Below are positions 34,578-48,002 of a DNA stretch of 64,000 bases, in pieces. This DNA comes from Guyanagaster necrorhizus. Lineage: Eukaryota > Basidiomycota > Agaricomycetes > Agaricales > Physalacriaceae. The translations under genes and the position numbers were made by a program. Positions within the stretch are counted from its first letter, which is position 1. Every line of letters begins with the position of its first letter. The notes under the pieces are model-generated. The model was not told the DNA's origin. It did no database searches and was given only the letters and a program-made list of their open reading frames with translations. The stretch is taken from assembly GCF_019112545.1 (NCBI RefSeq), contig NW_025064915.1, forward strand, positions 287,115 through 351,114. The letters are read 5' to 3'.

Positions 34578-37500
34578 CTGAATACCCTCTATCAACTCAT
34601 CAGACCTGAACTTTGATTGAGAGTTCTTTGAACTCCTATTCTCCATCATCAGAACACTCTTAGACTTACTTGTGATCATCCAGCTGTGCAGGAGACATCA
34701 CTCAATTACTGCCTAGACAATCTGACATTATAATGAATTCCAACATATCTATCACATACTCTATAATATAACCCCTAATCTACCCCTCTATGATATCTCC
34801 AAATCCAGAAGAACAACCTACTAGCTCTTGAACAGCCCTGTTCCACAAGCTGAGCCTAGTGGAGTGCATCAGAGGAGCAATCAAGAAGAAGAAAGGCATG
34901 AATACCCCTCTTGACTCAGATCAGGAGACTCTGGTATCACAGGATTCTGAAACCCATGGATCCCACCTATCCTAGTTGACAACAACCAGCAGTCTCTCCC
35001 CTCCCATACCACCACCTCTCAAATCCACAGGATTGCTGACTGTGCTAGAGATTCCCTTGATGCCACTCAGATGGCTTCAGAACTCTGACCAGTGTCTTCT
35101 TGCAGCCAGTCTCATGGCACCTCTCCTCCCATCTCCATCAGAACCAGTGGTGAGATGGAGAGGACATCCTCAGTCCAACTCAGAGATGAACAACAAGCAT
35201 AAGAAAACCAGAAAGAGGTCATTCATCACCTCTTCCTCACATGGGACCTTAACATCCCTTTCAATTATGAAGCCACTCTCTGTCAAGAAGAACAAAGACA
35301 AAGAAACCTCTCTCAGCCCCCATGGAGTGAGCTGGAGGAGTGTCTCCTCACAGAAGAAAGAGAAAAGAGGAGAGCCAGAAAAGCCACCAAGCATGATCAG
35401 CAGCATAGGGAGCAGCAGTGGGAGGTGGAAAGGGCCTGATTGAAAAGAGCTGACATCTTAAACTGGTATGGACTCCAATCTGAAGTCATGTCCATACTTG
35501 CATCAGTATGAGCAAACCACTCCTTATCAACCTCTGTATTTAGGGAGCCCAGAACAGCCAGCTCAGATTCCTGAGCATCAGAGTGCTGGGTCAATGCAGA
35601 AATCCTCACAGCTGATGAAGCATGAAATGCTGCTCCCATCTGCTCTCCAACCCCACAATATCCTCCTCCTCAAAGAACTCCCAGTGCAGACACAACATTT
35701 GAAGATGATGAGTCTGTCCTCAGACACTATAGATTATGAGTCTTCAGAAATGCTCACATCCCTGTCTGTGTCTTCTGAGGCTTTCTCAGAAGCAGAGTGG
35801 TCAGGCAGCTCATTGACCACTAAGGATACCAACAAAATGTCTGCCTCTATCATGAGTGAGTGAAGACAGAAAGAGTGACTGGAGAAAACCAGTATGACTC
35901 CAATATTGGAAGTCAGCCCAGAACTATCTACCTTAACACCTCAGACCATTTCAGCCTTGCCACTGGGCCAAGTACACAGCCAGAACAGTGGAATGACAGT
36001 ATGACTACAAGAGAAAAAGGAGAATTTCTACAACCCATCCACCACTTTCCCTCTCAAGGAGGAAGAGGATGACAGGGACAAAGAAGAGGAAACTGAGAGC
36101 AGTGAACTGCTCTAAGCAGGAGAGGAGCTCATGTATGCATTAAACAAAGATACTGACAAAGAAGCTCTGAATGAAGAAATACAGAATGCAAGAGTGCAGG
36201 AGTATCAGGAATTGTATCAGGCAGGGGTAAACTTTCTATGGTGTGACACCAACCAGTTGGTGTTGCAAACTGAACAATTATATTTGCATACAGAAACTCA
36301 TAAATAAACAGAAATATTAAAGCATGTGGCAATAAGATACACAGTCCAACAGTGTAACAAACACCACTCTGAGGATCTAGTCAGCATACCACCAGAATAT
36401 CAACCACCAACCATAATCTGATCAATACTGTGGTCACCTCCTATTACTCCAAAATGTGCTGTATACACAACACTGTCAATCTGAAGCATCTTTTCATACT
36501 CTGCTTTATCCTCTCAATCCATGGCAACTTGGCTATCTCAGTTCCAAGCTCAGCCAAAGGAACTGCCAACCTCATATCAAAACCTCTGGACCAGCAAAGG
36601 AAGCTGGATCCTGGAAGCTCAGCCCCCACTTGATGAGGCAACAGAGAGTGAGACAGGAAAGGAGCCTGTCCAAGATGATCCAGAAGCAATCAGGCTAGGC
36701 TTTACTATATGAGACAGAGTAATCATCCAAAAAGAAGCTGTCCCACAGGGAAGCCTCATAGCTGATAATAATTCACTCCATTTCTTCCCATGACCATCCA
36801 ATAAGTGGTGCTGATCTCCTTTTTCAGAATGGCTCAACCCTATGAGCATATTATCAGAAAACGCTGCAGTCCTGCAGTGTTGACCTGATTTTCTCCATAA
36901 ACCTCACTCCTTTAAGGGAATGTCTGATGATATAGACTGCTTCCTTGTTGATTGCAAACAATACTTTGAGGTGTACATTGGATACCTTGAAATGGATATG
37001 AACAAAGTCATCTTCATTGCCTCCTATCTCAAGGAGAAAGCAAATTCTTATCTCTTCAAACTTCTGATTATCAACTCAGGAGCATTACTGATACCTCTCA
37101 TGGTCAGTGTTCAAACAAATGCTGCATGACAAGTTCATCAATCCAGTGGTACAAGAGGTCTATAAACAGAAGATCAAGGACTATAAGATGGGAGATAAAG
37201 TGGCAACAGACTACTTTGATGAGTTAGAATGACTCATGAAACTTGCTGGGATCCAGGATGACATGGCCAATGATGGCCAAATGGTTGAGGCCCTTAAGAG
37301 AGGAGTTTCCCTCTCATATGTCATGATAATCTCTGCAATCAGCATCAAAGCTTTGATGCTAATTGGGTATGACAAATAGAAGGAAAGGATCATTGAGATG
37401 TATAAGGAGTGATAAAGGCAGAAAGCAGTGACATGCCCTCTCCATGTTCAGGCATGTAAAATTGTGAAAATTGCGAATACATAGACTGCATTCCAGTCCA

Positions 37501-40020
37501 GTAAGCATGTAACTGAAAATAGGACTAGAGCACACAGAAACCTAGCTATCATAATGCTAAACTGAAGTAACAATAAGCAGAGTGCATGGCCTAGTAACAG
37601 ACTAATATCAGAGGGGTTAGACTGCATGTGAGGTCCCAGCACTTGGCCCTAAATGTGCTAATACTATTACAAGAGAACATGCTAAAAATAAAAAGACTAC
37701 AATCAAAATATGATTGGCAATTCTGATCACATTGATCAAAGATGCACAGCCATTGATGCACTGATAGGACATGCTTTAGAACAGAGAACTGAGACCTAAA
37801 GAAAGGTATCTGAGTAAATGGATACTAAATAGAGAAATAGAATGATGACAACAAAGTAATAAGTAGAGGAATATTACCTCAGAAATGAATAGCATGCATA
37901 CTTAGTGCTTTAGCATGCATAACACAGCAAGGGACTCTGCATCATACTGAGAAATGGCACCTTTGGTGAGTCAGATGGAATGACTGGCTGGACACAGAGA
38001 AGCAGAACATAGCCATTGTGGCTGACTCCTGGCATGAGAGATAACCCCAGGAGTCTGGAACAGTTTACTGCTGTTAGAGATGTCACTGGAGAAATAAGAA
38101 AGTGAGCAGACCTGGCAAGACCAGCTAGCTGATGTCAGCTAGCAAAGAAACAGTGGGCACAGTCCTCACCTGGAAGAGAATAAGCATGGTGACTGTAATA
38201 TGCATGTGAATAATATCTGTGGGATCCAGCATGGAGTTCTGTGCTTTGAGGATACCATAGTAGGATTGTATTAGTAAGTATCATAGTACAGTATTTAAAT
38301 ATGGTATTGTATGAGTAGAGAACAAGTTTTTGACCCTTACAGTTGCAGTGTATTGGGTACAGAAAGCCTTGCACTCTAGCTCTGGGTTTGTGTTAGTAAC
38401 TTCAGGCAAGAGAATAAACTGATTATTGAATATCATTAAGAGTGCTGTGAGAACTAAGTGAGGTATCAAAGCTCATAAAGGACTTGAGCCCAGTTTAATA
38501 AGAGGTTTTGGATTGTGCTCTAACCTGAGAATAAGAGAATGGTGTCTGAAGGGCATCATCTTGAGTTTTTGAGATATTTGTGATGCACAGCACTCCAGGT
38601 GGCAGAGGTTCAAACTCTTTGGCTTGATTAGTGTGCACTTTTGTGTTATCTCCACAGATTGGCAGAGGTTCAAACCCTTTGGTCTGCCAGATGGTGTTTT
38701 ATTGTGGTTTGTGTCTCTGGATCACATAGGTTTAAATCCTGTGGGTCTATGATCAGTTTGGAAACTTGTAGACAGAGATCTGTGCTCTTTGGCACTTGTG
38801 GATGTGCTTGTGATTGGTTTTTGCTTAAAGCATGAAGCTTTGAGTTGTGTATTATGTGTGTTAAAGATTTTGAGGTGATCTGAACTGTGCTTAGGATGAT
38901 TTAGAGAGTTTTCTGAGAGTGTTCTGATGTATTGTATTGAGCTGCAGTACCCTTTGCCTTGAGGTCTGGCAACACCTGTTGCCACCTCTTGTTCTGATAA
39001 AACAAAAAGCCTTGAGACTTAGAGAGACCTTGGACTGTTGTAAGCATGCTATTACTGTTCACATGCTGTGATCTCATTGAAGAGGACAATTATATTTGTT
39101 GATTACTACTTTTATTGCATTATAATCCCTCCACAAACTAAGAGTTTTGTGTATGTGTTGGTGTGAGTGTGATCAGTGGATAAAGCTCTGCTGTATCTGT
39201 TTTCACCTTGCACATGCTCAGATCCTCTTCAGCAGAACAGTTGACCCTGCAAGATTATGCAAAGAAGCTGACCCCACCAACTCTGAACAAATTGTTGGAG
39301 ACAACTGCCAGGAAATCACTGGGACTCTCAATGGGCCCTGCCTATAGAACACAGAAGACAGGAACTGGAATGACATACACAGGGGCAGAGAAGCCTATGG
39401 ACATTGACCGAATGAAGAAAGAAGAAAAGTGTTTCAATTGTGGATAGAAAGGCCACATAACCAAAGACTGCCCAAAGAAGAAATGAACTAGAGAAGATAT
39501 TTGAGCACAGATCACTGAGCTACAAAAGGAAGAAGAAGGACTCAGCACAGAAACCAAAGTGGAGGAGGTAAAAGATGAGGCTAACCAGTGAGTGATTCCA
39601 CTGAATTGGCCAAGGACTTCCACAGTGTGCAACTAATAACTGCTAGTCAGACTGATAATGTTTCTGTAGTCCCTACTATGCCTACCCTACTTATGCATTC
39701 AAATATACCTCAGTTACTCAACTTGCACACCAAAGAATTGCCTAAAGAAAAAACTCAAATGCCTTTGGGCTAAATAGGGGCAGAGAGCCCCATTACTTGG
39801 CTCAAACTATTTGACACTGAATGGATCTGAAGGGCTATTAAGGATGCCAAGGATGAAGCTGCAGCAAAAGCCATGCTAAGAAATTAGATCTATCAATCTC
39901 AAACTGAAGAAGTGGTTGATAAAGTAATAAAAGAGATGAGGAAAGCTAAATGGTGTCAAGCCTTGGAATGGCTTGATGAACTTTGAGGACCATGCAAATT
40001 TATTCAATAGTCTAAGACCC
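34578..40020 (+). pseudogene. Element C gag (degenerate)
   Basis: The N-terminal hydrophobic block (EFFELLFSIIRTLLDLLVII) is at about 34612. A low-complexity middle follows (34976-36400), then the capsid-like region (IDCFLVDCKQYFEVYIGYLE at 36935; YKMGDKVATDYFDELE at 37180-37230). A 1.8-kb insertion follows, and the zinc knuckle (CFNCG, a stop, KGHITKDC) is at about 39432-39473. The frame is shattered by stops, many of them TGA or TAG where F and D have Arg, Trp or Gln. Gag ends at CAG-TGA just before 39596, as in the sister copies. Confidence 0.75.
37429..39230. mobile_element. Unclassified 1.8-kb insertion in element C gag, with tRNA-like motifs
   Basis: Comparison with element F shows that C's gag is continuous up to 37428 and from 39231. 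The 1,802 bp between are flanked by AGCAG on both sides. The insert starts TGACATGCC with an ACATGCC/GGCATGT inverted repeat and ends GATCCTCTTC. There is no long open frame. Around 38604-38750 lie three hairpin-like units with the RNA polymerase III B-box-like core GGTTCAAAC/GTTTAAATCC, and the last 60 bp look like a tRNA relic (GATCAGTGGATAAAGC, then GCTCAGATCC). It could be a solo LTR, a composite SINE-like piece or something else. Confidence 0.55.
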
Positions 40021-40190
40021 TGGAATGAGACTTGATCACTAAGGCCTAGATCAAGACACTCACATCTCGATCAACCCATGCTGTGATAGCCCTAATCAAC
40101 AGCAGCTGTACTGGAAGCTCAATAAATTGTGCTTTTATCGACAAGCACAAACTCCCAATCTGAGCTATGGCAGCTTCTATTCCAGTCTAT
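40021..40190 (+). pseudogene. Element C protease region, 5' part
   Basis: LINSSCTGSSINCAFIDKHK at about 40092-40150 corresponds to ALIDSGCTG, the aspartic protease active site, in D and F; the catalytic Asp is Asn here. The frame is cut at 40190 by element D and resumes at 48534. Confidence 0.7.
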
Positions 40191-40716
40191 TGTTAAGCCC
40201 AAATTCCACATGACTAGAGACACGTGATAAACTGACAGAACCTTGCACTTTGGGTTATACTGTCAGAGTTCACTTGTGTATGACTAGCATTGTGTTGTCA
40301 AGGCATTTGCAGTTTGCTCGAGATGAGATGGTGAAGTAAAACTTTAGTTCGAGACTGAGGTGTTACAGCGAGAACTAAGCTACTTAAATACTGTTCTGTT
40401 ATCGTGCTATAAATAACTGTTCACAAAAGATATTGTCTGCTGTAGAGCTGTTTCCCCTACCGTTGCCAGGCTCTTCCACAAAAGCTGTTGTCTTGCTGCA
40501 GAGCTGTGGTTGTGCACTGCAATTGGGGACAAAAAGAGCATTGTCTCTCCCTTCTCAGCACACAGCAGTGCGATAGGAGAATGACTGACTGGGTTGCTGA
40601 GCTAAGTGTTCCCATGGTCATAAGCACTGGCCTAAGCACCCTGACTAAGCAGAGATAGGGGTCATTTTGGAGGGAAAAGAAAGAAAAATAGGAAGAAAAT
40701 AGGAAAAATCATAACA
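40191..40716 (-). repeat. 3' LTR of element D
   Basis: 526 bp, TTAACA/TGTTAT ends when read on the minus strand. It sits next to the polypurine tract (CTTAAGGAGAGGGTAA on the minus strand, just above 40716). Its primer-like site reads AGTCTCGAACTAA, one CpG different from the 5' LTR. Confidence 0.9.
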
Positions 40717-40820
40717 TTACCCTCTCCTTAAGACCATCGTCCTGATGGTTAAGTTAGGGTAAGTTCTCCCCCCTTGGCAGGAGATGGCCGATCTGCTAGA
40801 CCCATCGATGGTTCATGTGT

Positions 40821-43800
40821 TCAACCGCCATCTTCATCGTCCTGCTGTCCTCCATGGCAGGTATTGCCTTGTTGGTTGAAGGTACAGACAGAGTCATCTT
40901 TATCATCCTCTATCGTCTGAACATATTCAGCAGATATAATATTGAACATGACCCCCTTCATATTGACGTTGTTGATTCTGTGCTCATAGTCAAGAATTGC
41001 TTCTTCCACATTCATATATTTTTCATTGACCCATTGGTTTGATTCTGGCCCATACCCCTTCCAGCTGACTAGATAGTCAACAATTGTTTTCATGCCTCTG
41101 CCTCGTGCTTTAACCTTTTAGGTTCTGTGGTTTAGCACTTCATCGATTTTGTAATGTTCTTGATCATCGATGAGTTTGGCTGGTGGTGGAGGTGGTTTTT
41201 CTTGGTTTGGAAAGGCAGGTGTGATATATAGGTTTAATAATGTTTTATTGAAAACATCATGAATTTTCCAAGTTGCTGACAGTTGCAACTTGTATGCAGA
41301 GTTGCCGATCTTTTTGATTACTTTGAAGGGACCTGTTTGTTTGTCCGCCAGTTTTTGTTTTGGCCTTGGGAGATGGAGGTTTGTAGTATCCAACCAAACC
41401 TTGTCATTGGGTAAATACTCATGGCTGGCCCATTGGTGCATGTCATACTGTTTCTTCATTCCTGAAGCAGCTTTTTTGAGTGCTGACTTGGTTTCTTCAT
41501 GGATCTTTGTCATTGTTATTGCAAAGTCTGTTGATGCCAGTGTTGTTGTGTGGACCCATCCTGTTTGCACAACTGGTGGGTTTCATCCATAGTTCACAAA
41601 GAACGGGGTTTTACCTGTTGCTGAGTGAATTCTGTTGTTATGTTGGAATGCTGCTAATGCGAGCCATTCCATCCAGTCATCTTGTCGGTAGCTGATGAAC
41701 AGTTGCAAGTACTTTTTAATTTCTTGGTTGGCCCATTCTGTTTGGCCATCTGTCTGTGGGTGGTATGCCATCGAGGCATTCTACTTGATATTGAGGAGTC
41801 AGTACAAATCATCCAAAAATTTGAAGACAAATTGTGGTCCTCTGTCAGAGATGACTACTTGGGGCATGCTGTACTTTGCATACACTTCATCGCGTAGTAT
41901 TTTTGCCCATCCCTCAGATGTCAATTCTGTTGAGCAGGCAATTGGAATGATCACTTTTGAGAAGCAATCGATGATGATGATGATTGTATCATAACTGTCA
42001 CTTTTGGAAAGTCTGGTTATCATATCCACTGAAATGTGAGTCCATAGTGATGAAGGGACCTCATTTGGGTGGAGTGATGCTGGTTTGGGTTGTGTTGAAG
42101 TCTTGCCTCATTGACAAGCCTTGCAAGCTTTGACATATCAGGTGATATCATAGTCCATCTTGGGCCACCAATATTCCTGTAAGACCAGTTCTTTGGTCTT
42201 TGCGATCCTGGGATGTCCAGCCATTGCGTGATCATGGTATGTGGCGATGACATCACCATGGAGTTTTTGATCTCTGGGAATGTAGATCCGTCCATCATAT
42301 CGGATCAATCCCCCTTCTTTTTTCAAGCCTTGCTCATGATTGAGTGATGTCGCAATTCTTTGATCCCATTTATGTGGATTCCTAGTGGCGCTCTTGATGT
42401 GTTCATGCATCTCTTCTTCTGTGGGCATTATCATTGCCCGGAAGTGTTCTGGTCATAGTAATATGACCTCTTTGTTGTCATCTCCTCCTTAGTTATGATC
42501 TGCTCTATGGCTGAGGAAATCGGCCTTCTTGTTTGCTACATCAGCTTTGTGGTGCAGCATGTATTTGTACTCAGATAGTTCTGTGACCCATCGAGCTTGT
42601 CTGCAGTTAAGCTTTTACAGTTGTCGGAAATATCAGAGATTCTGGTGATCTGTCCAGATCTCGAATGTGTGGACCGCTCCAATGAGATAATGCTGCCATT
42701 TGGCAAGGGCGAGCATTATGGCTAGGAGTTCTTTGTTGTAGATTTTGTAGTTGCACTCAGTGACTGTGAGCGCCTTTGACATAAATGCGACTGGTCGCCA
42801 TTTATTGTCCTGCTCCTGTGAGAGCATGGCTCCAATCGCACCTTCGCTAGAGTTGGCTTCCACTCAGAATTTCCCATCTTGGCTCAGTATGGCCAAGATT
42901 ATGTCTTCTGCTAATCAGCATTTAAGGTCGTTGAATGCTTCCCATTGGGAAATTCCCCAACTCCATGGGGAATTTCCGGTTAATTGTGTCATTGGCTGGA
43001 CTATCTTGCTGTAGTCCTGAATGAACCAGCGGTAGAAGTTTGTGAATCCTAAGAAGGATTGAAGCTCTTTTTTCTTTGTCGGTTCCAGCCATTCGGTTAC
43101 TCCTGCTATTTTGATGGGATCCATCCGAATGCTTCCTTTGCTGATAATGACACCGAGGTACTCTGTCTCTAGTACCTCGAACTCACATTTTTCAGCCTTG
43201 AGGAACAGTTGGTGTTTCCTCATTTGTGATAGTACTTATTGTACTATTAGTCGATGCTCCTCCTTGATCTTGGTCATGATGAGTATATCATCTAGATAGA
43301 TTGTGACCTTTCCAGTGGCAATGAGATCTTTAAAGATGTCGTTCATCATCCACTGGAACATGGCCGGTGAATTGGTGAGTCCAAAAAACATTACCGTCAG
43401 TTCGAACAAACCATGGTTGGTTCGAAAGATGGCTTTCCATTCATCACCCTCTTTGATCCGTATGTTATTGTATCCCCACCGAACATCGAGTTTGGTGTAA
43501 TATTTTGTGCCTTGAAGCTTGTCCATTAGTTCCGCAATCAAGAGAAGTGGGTAATGGTTCTTGATTGTCATTTCGTTCAGCTTCTGATAATCCTGTACTG
43601 GTTGGAGTTTCCCATCCTTCTTTTTGATGAAGAAGAAGGGTGATGCCATTAGTGATTTTGATGGCTGGATTCTCCCACTGGATAAGTTCTCTTCTAAGAA
43701 CTTGTCCAGTTCCTGTTGTTCATTATTGCTAAGTGGATAACACTTGCAATCTAGGTTGGCATTGGCATTAGGAGTTAATTCGATTGCATGGTTCCAGGGT

Positions 43801-44969
43801 TTTACATCGGGTAGTTCATTGAAACTTTCTTTTTCAAATAAATCCCAGTAGTCATATGCCCATGTGAGCACCATTTCTTCAAATGTTTTTTCCTCCTTTC
43901 TAGCATTAGCCTTTGCCGCCAGGTCATTAGCATGGTGCATTGCTCGAATGCTAATGGCTCTTTGGAGATCGACAGCAAGTATTGTTTCACCATCTTCCAT
44001 TTCTTCATTCCATCGATCCTCCAGATCTTCATCTGGTAATTCGAATGGAATTTTCCGGCAGTGACATCGAGCAAAAATGATGCATCCAGTTTTCCAGTTG
44101 ATTAATGGATTGTATCTGATTAGTCAGTCATGTCTGAGGAATACTTTCCTGGTTCCTAGATCAGTCATGGCTAGGTCGATCCGTTATGAGTGATCGCCGA
44201 TAGTGAGCCTAAGCTCTACATATTTGGTGATCGACCCTGCTTGGTTCTTTGTCCCATCTGTATTGTAGACGGGTATTAGGGCCATGGTTGCCCATGTAGG
44301 CAGTTGGTGCTTGACGACGAAAGCTCGATTGATGGAAATTCCTGTGCAGCCACTGTCAATCAGGGCAGTGACTGCATGGGTAGATCGAGACATTAATGTC
44401 TCAATCTGTGCCTTGGTTATGAGATCCTGTCCTGAGGATTTCATTCATCGAATGAACTTTCGTGGTCCACATAATTCGTCAAGCCATTCGAGTGCCCGAC
44501 ACCTTTCTGCTTTTCGCATTCTCCTGATTATGTCGTCAATCACCTCCTTGACATGGGTTTTGTGTACCCAATTCTTGAGTATGGCTGTTGCTGCTGTTTT
44601 ATCCTTTGCATCTTTAATCACCCGCCAAGTCCATTCAGTATTGAATGGCTTGAGCCAGACTGTGGGGCTCGCTGCCCCTATTCGGCCCGAAGGCAATTGA
44701 GTCTGTTTCATATCTTTAGTTTGATGAACTTCTAATAATGATGTACCTTTATTAGGGCTCTCTGCCCTTCTTCAGCCCTTCGTTGGCACTTGAGTTCTAG
44801 AGGTCAGTTCCTTAGGTGATTCTGGTTTCTGAGTAATGGGGTCAGATATATTCGAATACACATATAATTTAGACATAGATGGTAATACTATAGAAGATGA
44901 AATGTCAGTCTGTCCAGCAGAATGTGACCCATTACTTATGTCCTTGGCTGAGGCAGTCGAATCACCTAC
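40821..44969 (-). pseudogene. Element D pol: protease, RT, RNase H, integrase, chromodomain
   Basis: One frame from 44969 to 40821 without a frameshift. Protease: TALIDSGCTG (about 44370). RT: RIQPSKSLMASPFFFIKKKD (43675), YTKLDVRWGYNNIRI (43495), FGLTNSPAMFQ and YLDDILI with the catalytic Asp pair (about 43290). RNase H: VEANSSEGAIGA and YNKELLAIML (42865-42720). Integrase: HDHAMAGH with CKACQ, then SVDMITRL, SDRGPQF and NQEIKKYL (42240-41710). Chromodomain: YLVSWKGYG with SNQW (about 41070). About 16 in-frame stops interrupt it, mostly TGA at positions that are Arg in relatives. The C-terminal tail is longer than in B and ends in a Gly/Asp-rich stretch. The frame is -1 relative to gag. Confidence 0.9.
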
Positions 44970-44970
44970 T

Positions 44971-47947
44971 GCTCAGCTGTGTCTTTTACCTCCTCAGGTT
45001 CATCATCATTCCTGAGGTCCTGTGCTTCCTTTGTGAGTTTGGCAATCTGTGCTCTGATATCCTCCCATGTGCGTTTGTTCTTCTTCTCTGGACAGTTCCA
45101 TGCCATGTGGTCTGATTGGCCACAATTAAAGCACTTCCCCTCCTTCTTGAGGTGATCTATGTCGACTTGCTTGCCTGTTCTGGTACTTGGGCTCTTATCA
45201 GTTTGCTTCCTGTCATTCTTGGAAGTTGGGGCTGAGCCGCCAGGCCTGGCGGATGTGGTTGCATGGGAGATGGAGGGCTTTGAGCCCTGTCCCTGGTATC
45301 TGTGTTGTTCCTACAGGTTTGTTGCTTCAGTCTTCTGTCGTTGTTGTCCTGTCACATTAGGACAATTCATGCCTTTCAATCATCGTACCCAACCAGGATG
45401 CTATGGCCAAGATCCAAGATGGTCTTTAGGTAGTGAGGTAGCACTCTCTGCTTCATATACTCAACCATCTGTCCTGAGTCAGTGATGTCCTCCTGGATTC
45501 CCACAAGTTTTCTGAGCCATTCCAACTTGTCAAAGTAATCAGATGCCACCTTGTCACCCATCTTGTATTCCTTCATCTTCACCTTGTGGACTTCCCAGAC
45601 TGCTGGATCCGTGAACTTGTCATGGATCATCTGTTTCAGTACCGCCCAGATGGGGTACTGGTTGTGTTGTCAGGTGGTCAACCAGAAGTTAGGGGCCAAT
45701 AGTACCCACTATACTTTTGCTTTGTCTTCGAAGTAGATGGTGGTATAGTTCACCTTGTACATGTCATGAAGGAAGTATGAGGCAAAGACCTGGAAATATT
45801 GGTCGCAGTCTATAAGGAATCGGTTAATATCGTCTGATGCTCCTTTAAAAGGAAGGGGCTCCTGCCCAAGTGTTGGCCTGACATTCAATATATGTGCCTT
45901 CGAATCAAGAGACGACATCAGATTCAGGAGTTCCCCCCCAGGGGGACTAGCCCAGTCCGTTGGGGGCCTTGGAAAAGAGTGTAAGGATCCATTATCAGTG
46001 ACAGGGCTTCTTGGCGTCAGTGGTCCTTCCTTCTTGACGATCCACCCATCTTTGATGGTCCACCCTTGTGCTATTGCTTCAGGGTCATCCTTCTTCTCAT
46101 TGGCAGGTGCTGACCTGGTTGCTTCATTGGGAGGTGGCTGTCCTCCCAGTAATCGGCTCTCTATGCCAGTCCATGGGTTCAGGTGATAGATCCTCGGCTG
46201 CCCATAGGAATGGGTTAGCCGAGATGCCATGCTGCAGATGGCTGACATTGTGAGTGAATATCTTGATGTCACCATTCGGATTGAGGATGCTGTGTTTGCC
46301 ATCTTAGGCAGCATCACACTTGGCATCCATGGCATTGGTGCTTCTTGTTTGCTGAACCTTGGTCAATATGGTAGCATCGCCATCATCTGATAATGTAAGA
46401 AGCACTGATTGAAATTAAAAATGGCATGCTCAGTCACAGCATACTGTAAGATTTCCTTCTTCTCGACCTGATCAGCAGCAGTATACCTTCTTCCTAGAGA
46501 TGATCGTAGCCAGCAATCATCCCTCTATAATTTGGCTACTTGTTCTTGATATAGCCAAATAAACTCCTCTTCTCGTGCCTCTCATTCCTGCCGTTTCCTT
46601 TCTTGTTCTTGGCATGTAGTCATGCTGACAATACTCCCCCATTCAAGGATGAGGTCCACTGCTCGGCCTTCTTGGTCCTCCCTCTCGGCCTTGTCGTCCT
46701 CTTCAGCCCCCCTGTCAGTGGTCCTCTCGAGGAGGGAACTGCCTTGCTGGCCGAAGGTTTCCAGGGTGGATAGGCTGGGGCTGAGTACTTGACTTAGCAT
46801 CGTCAGGTCTGGGTCGAGCAGTAGGCTCCTGGTCAGACTGCTCCTTTTCTCCTTCTGCTGGTGGTGCCACTGCTCTGTGATACCGGTGGAAGTTTCTGTA
46901 GAAGTGGAGACGAAGGAAGAGGATGGTGATTGGCCCATCGAGGACTCTTTTGAGATCCCCAGTGGGGTCAATATGTTCATCGTCACCCCCGATTGATCTG
47001 AAGTCTGATGGTATCTTATCTTCCCAGATAGGGATATCGTCAGTTTCGGCGATGGTGTTTGTTCCATATGATAACAGGCAGTCATCATCGAGGAATGATG
47101 GCTGCCAGCAATGGTAGTCATCAGCATGGATGGTCCCAGCAACTGACCCTGTCCAGGGGTCAGAGCTACTGGTGGGAGTGACTGGTTCCTGAAACGGAGA
47201 GTTGGGAGCATTGATGAAGTTGGCAAGGGACTGAGGGGTCAGCCGTATTGGGTTTGGTACCACTGGACCACCCCTTCATAGGCCGGTTGCCTGTCCTCAT
47301 TCCAATCTACTGGCAGCTCTTGATGCTGCTTATCAGTATTAGACCTCATTTCTGTTGGTGTCATCGAAGAAGAGGTCGGGACTACTGACTCTTGTTCCCC
47401 TTCCACTGCTCCTTGTGGTACTTCTGGCTGCTGGAGCCACCCGAATGGCATCCAGGGAGTCTCTAGCCTGGCACCCAATTCCAGACTGAGTGACAGTTGT
47501 TCTTGATGTGCTGCACTCAGAGGCAGGGTGGAGGGTGTTGGGTTGGGATCATCAAAACCCTGTAGCCCAAGGGTTTTCAGGGTCTTGGACGACTGCCAAC
47601 CGGGGTCTTGGGGGGTATTCGTGTTGCTGCTGCTGCTGCTCCTCTTCTCTAAAACACCTTTGAGTCGAGCTCTCAGGCTCATCTTCTGTTTCTTCAGGGT
47701 GTTGGACAGAGTTTTGGACAGAGAGAGGGATGTCATGGAGGAGGAGGTCTGGTGTGACATTTCGGAAGATTGTACGAATGCGCTGAAATTCTTGGTAGTG
47801 TCGAATGGCCCAGGCGGTAATAGATTGGCATCCATAGCACAGCTGTATGATCACCAATAAACTGATCAGTGTTTCAATAATCGAAGCCAAGAGTTCGAAG
47901 AACTCATGAGTAAAGTTCAGGTCGGACGGATTTAAGGCAGAGGGCAT
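44971..47947 (-). pseudogene. Element D gag (frameshifted)
   Basis: The start is likely at 47947 (MPSALNPSDLNF), followed by a hydrophobic N-terminal segment (ELLASIIETLISLLVIIQLC). A Ser/Pro-rich middle runs to about 46340 through at least one frame change. A capsid-like domain follows (GASDDINRFLIDCDQYFQVF at 45840; EYKMGDKVASDYFDKLEWLR at 45560). The CCHC zinc knuckle CFNCGQSDHMAWNC is at 45133-45092. Gag ends at CAG-TAG around 44970, overlapping pol. Role: particle assembly and RNA binding. Confidence 0.82.
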
Positions 47948-47988
47948 TCAGTTCTCAAAGTGTTTTAGGCTTGAGAAGGAAAGCGAGA

Positions 47989-48001
47989 AGTCTCAAACTA
48001 A
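47989..48001 (-). other. Primer-binding site of element D, complementary to its own LTR
   Basis: On the minus strand TTAGTTTGAGACT follows the 5' LTR after one base. It pairs perfectly with AGTCTCAAACTAA in that LTR (plus-strand 48156-48168). Both halves differ from the C/F version. Confidence 0.78.
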
Positions 48002-48002
48002 T

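Noticed and set aside
38590..38760. Functional tRNA genes in the 1.8-kb insertion
   Set aside because: Only B-box-like and hairpin parts are present; no full cloverleaf with an anticodon arm and acceptor stem can be drawn.
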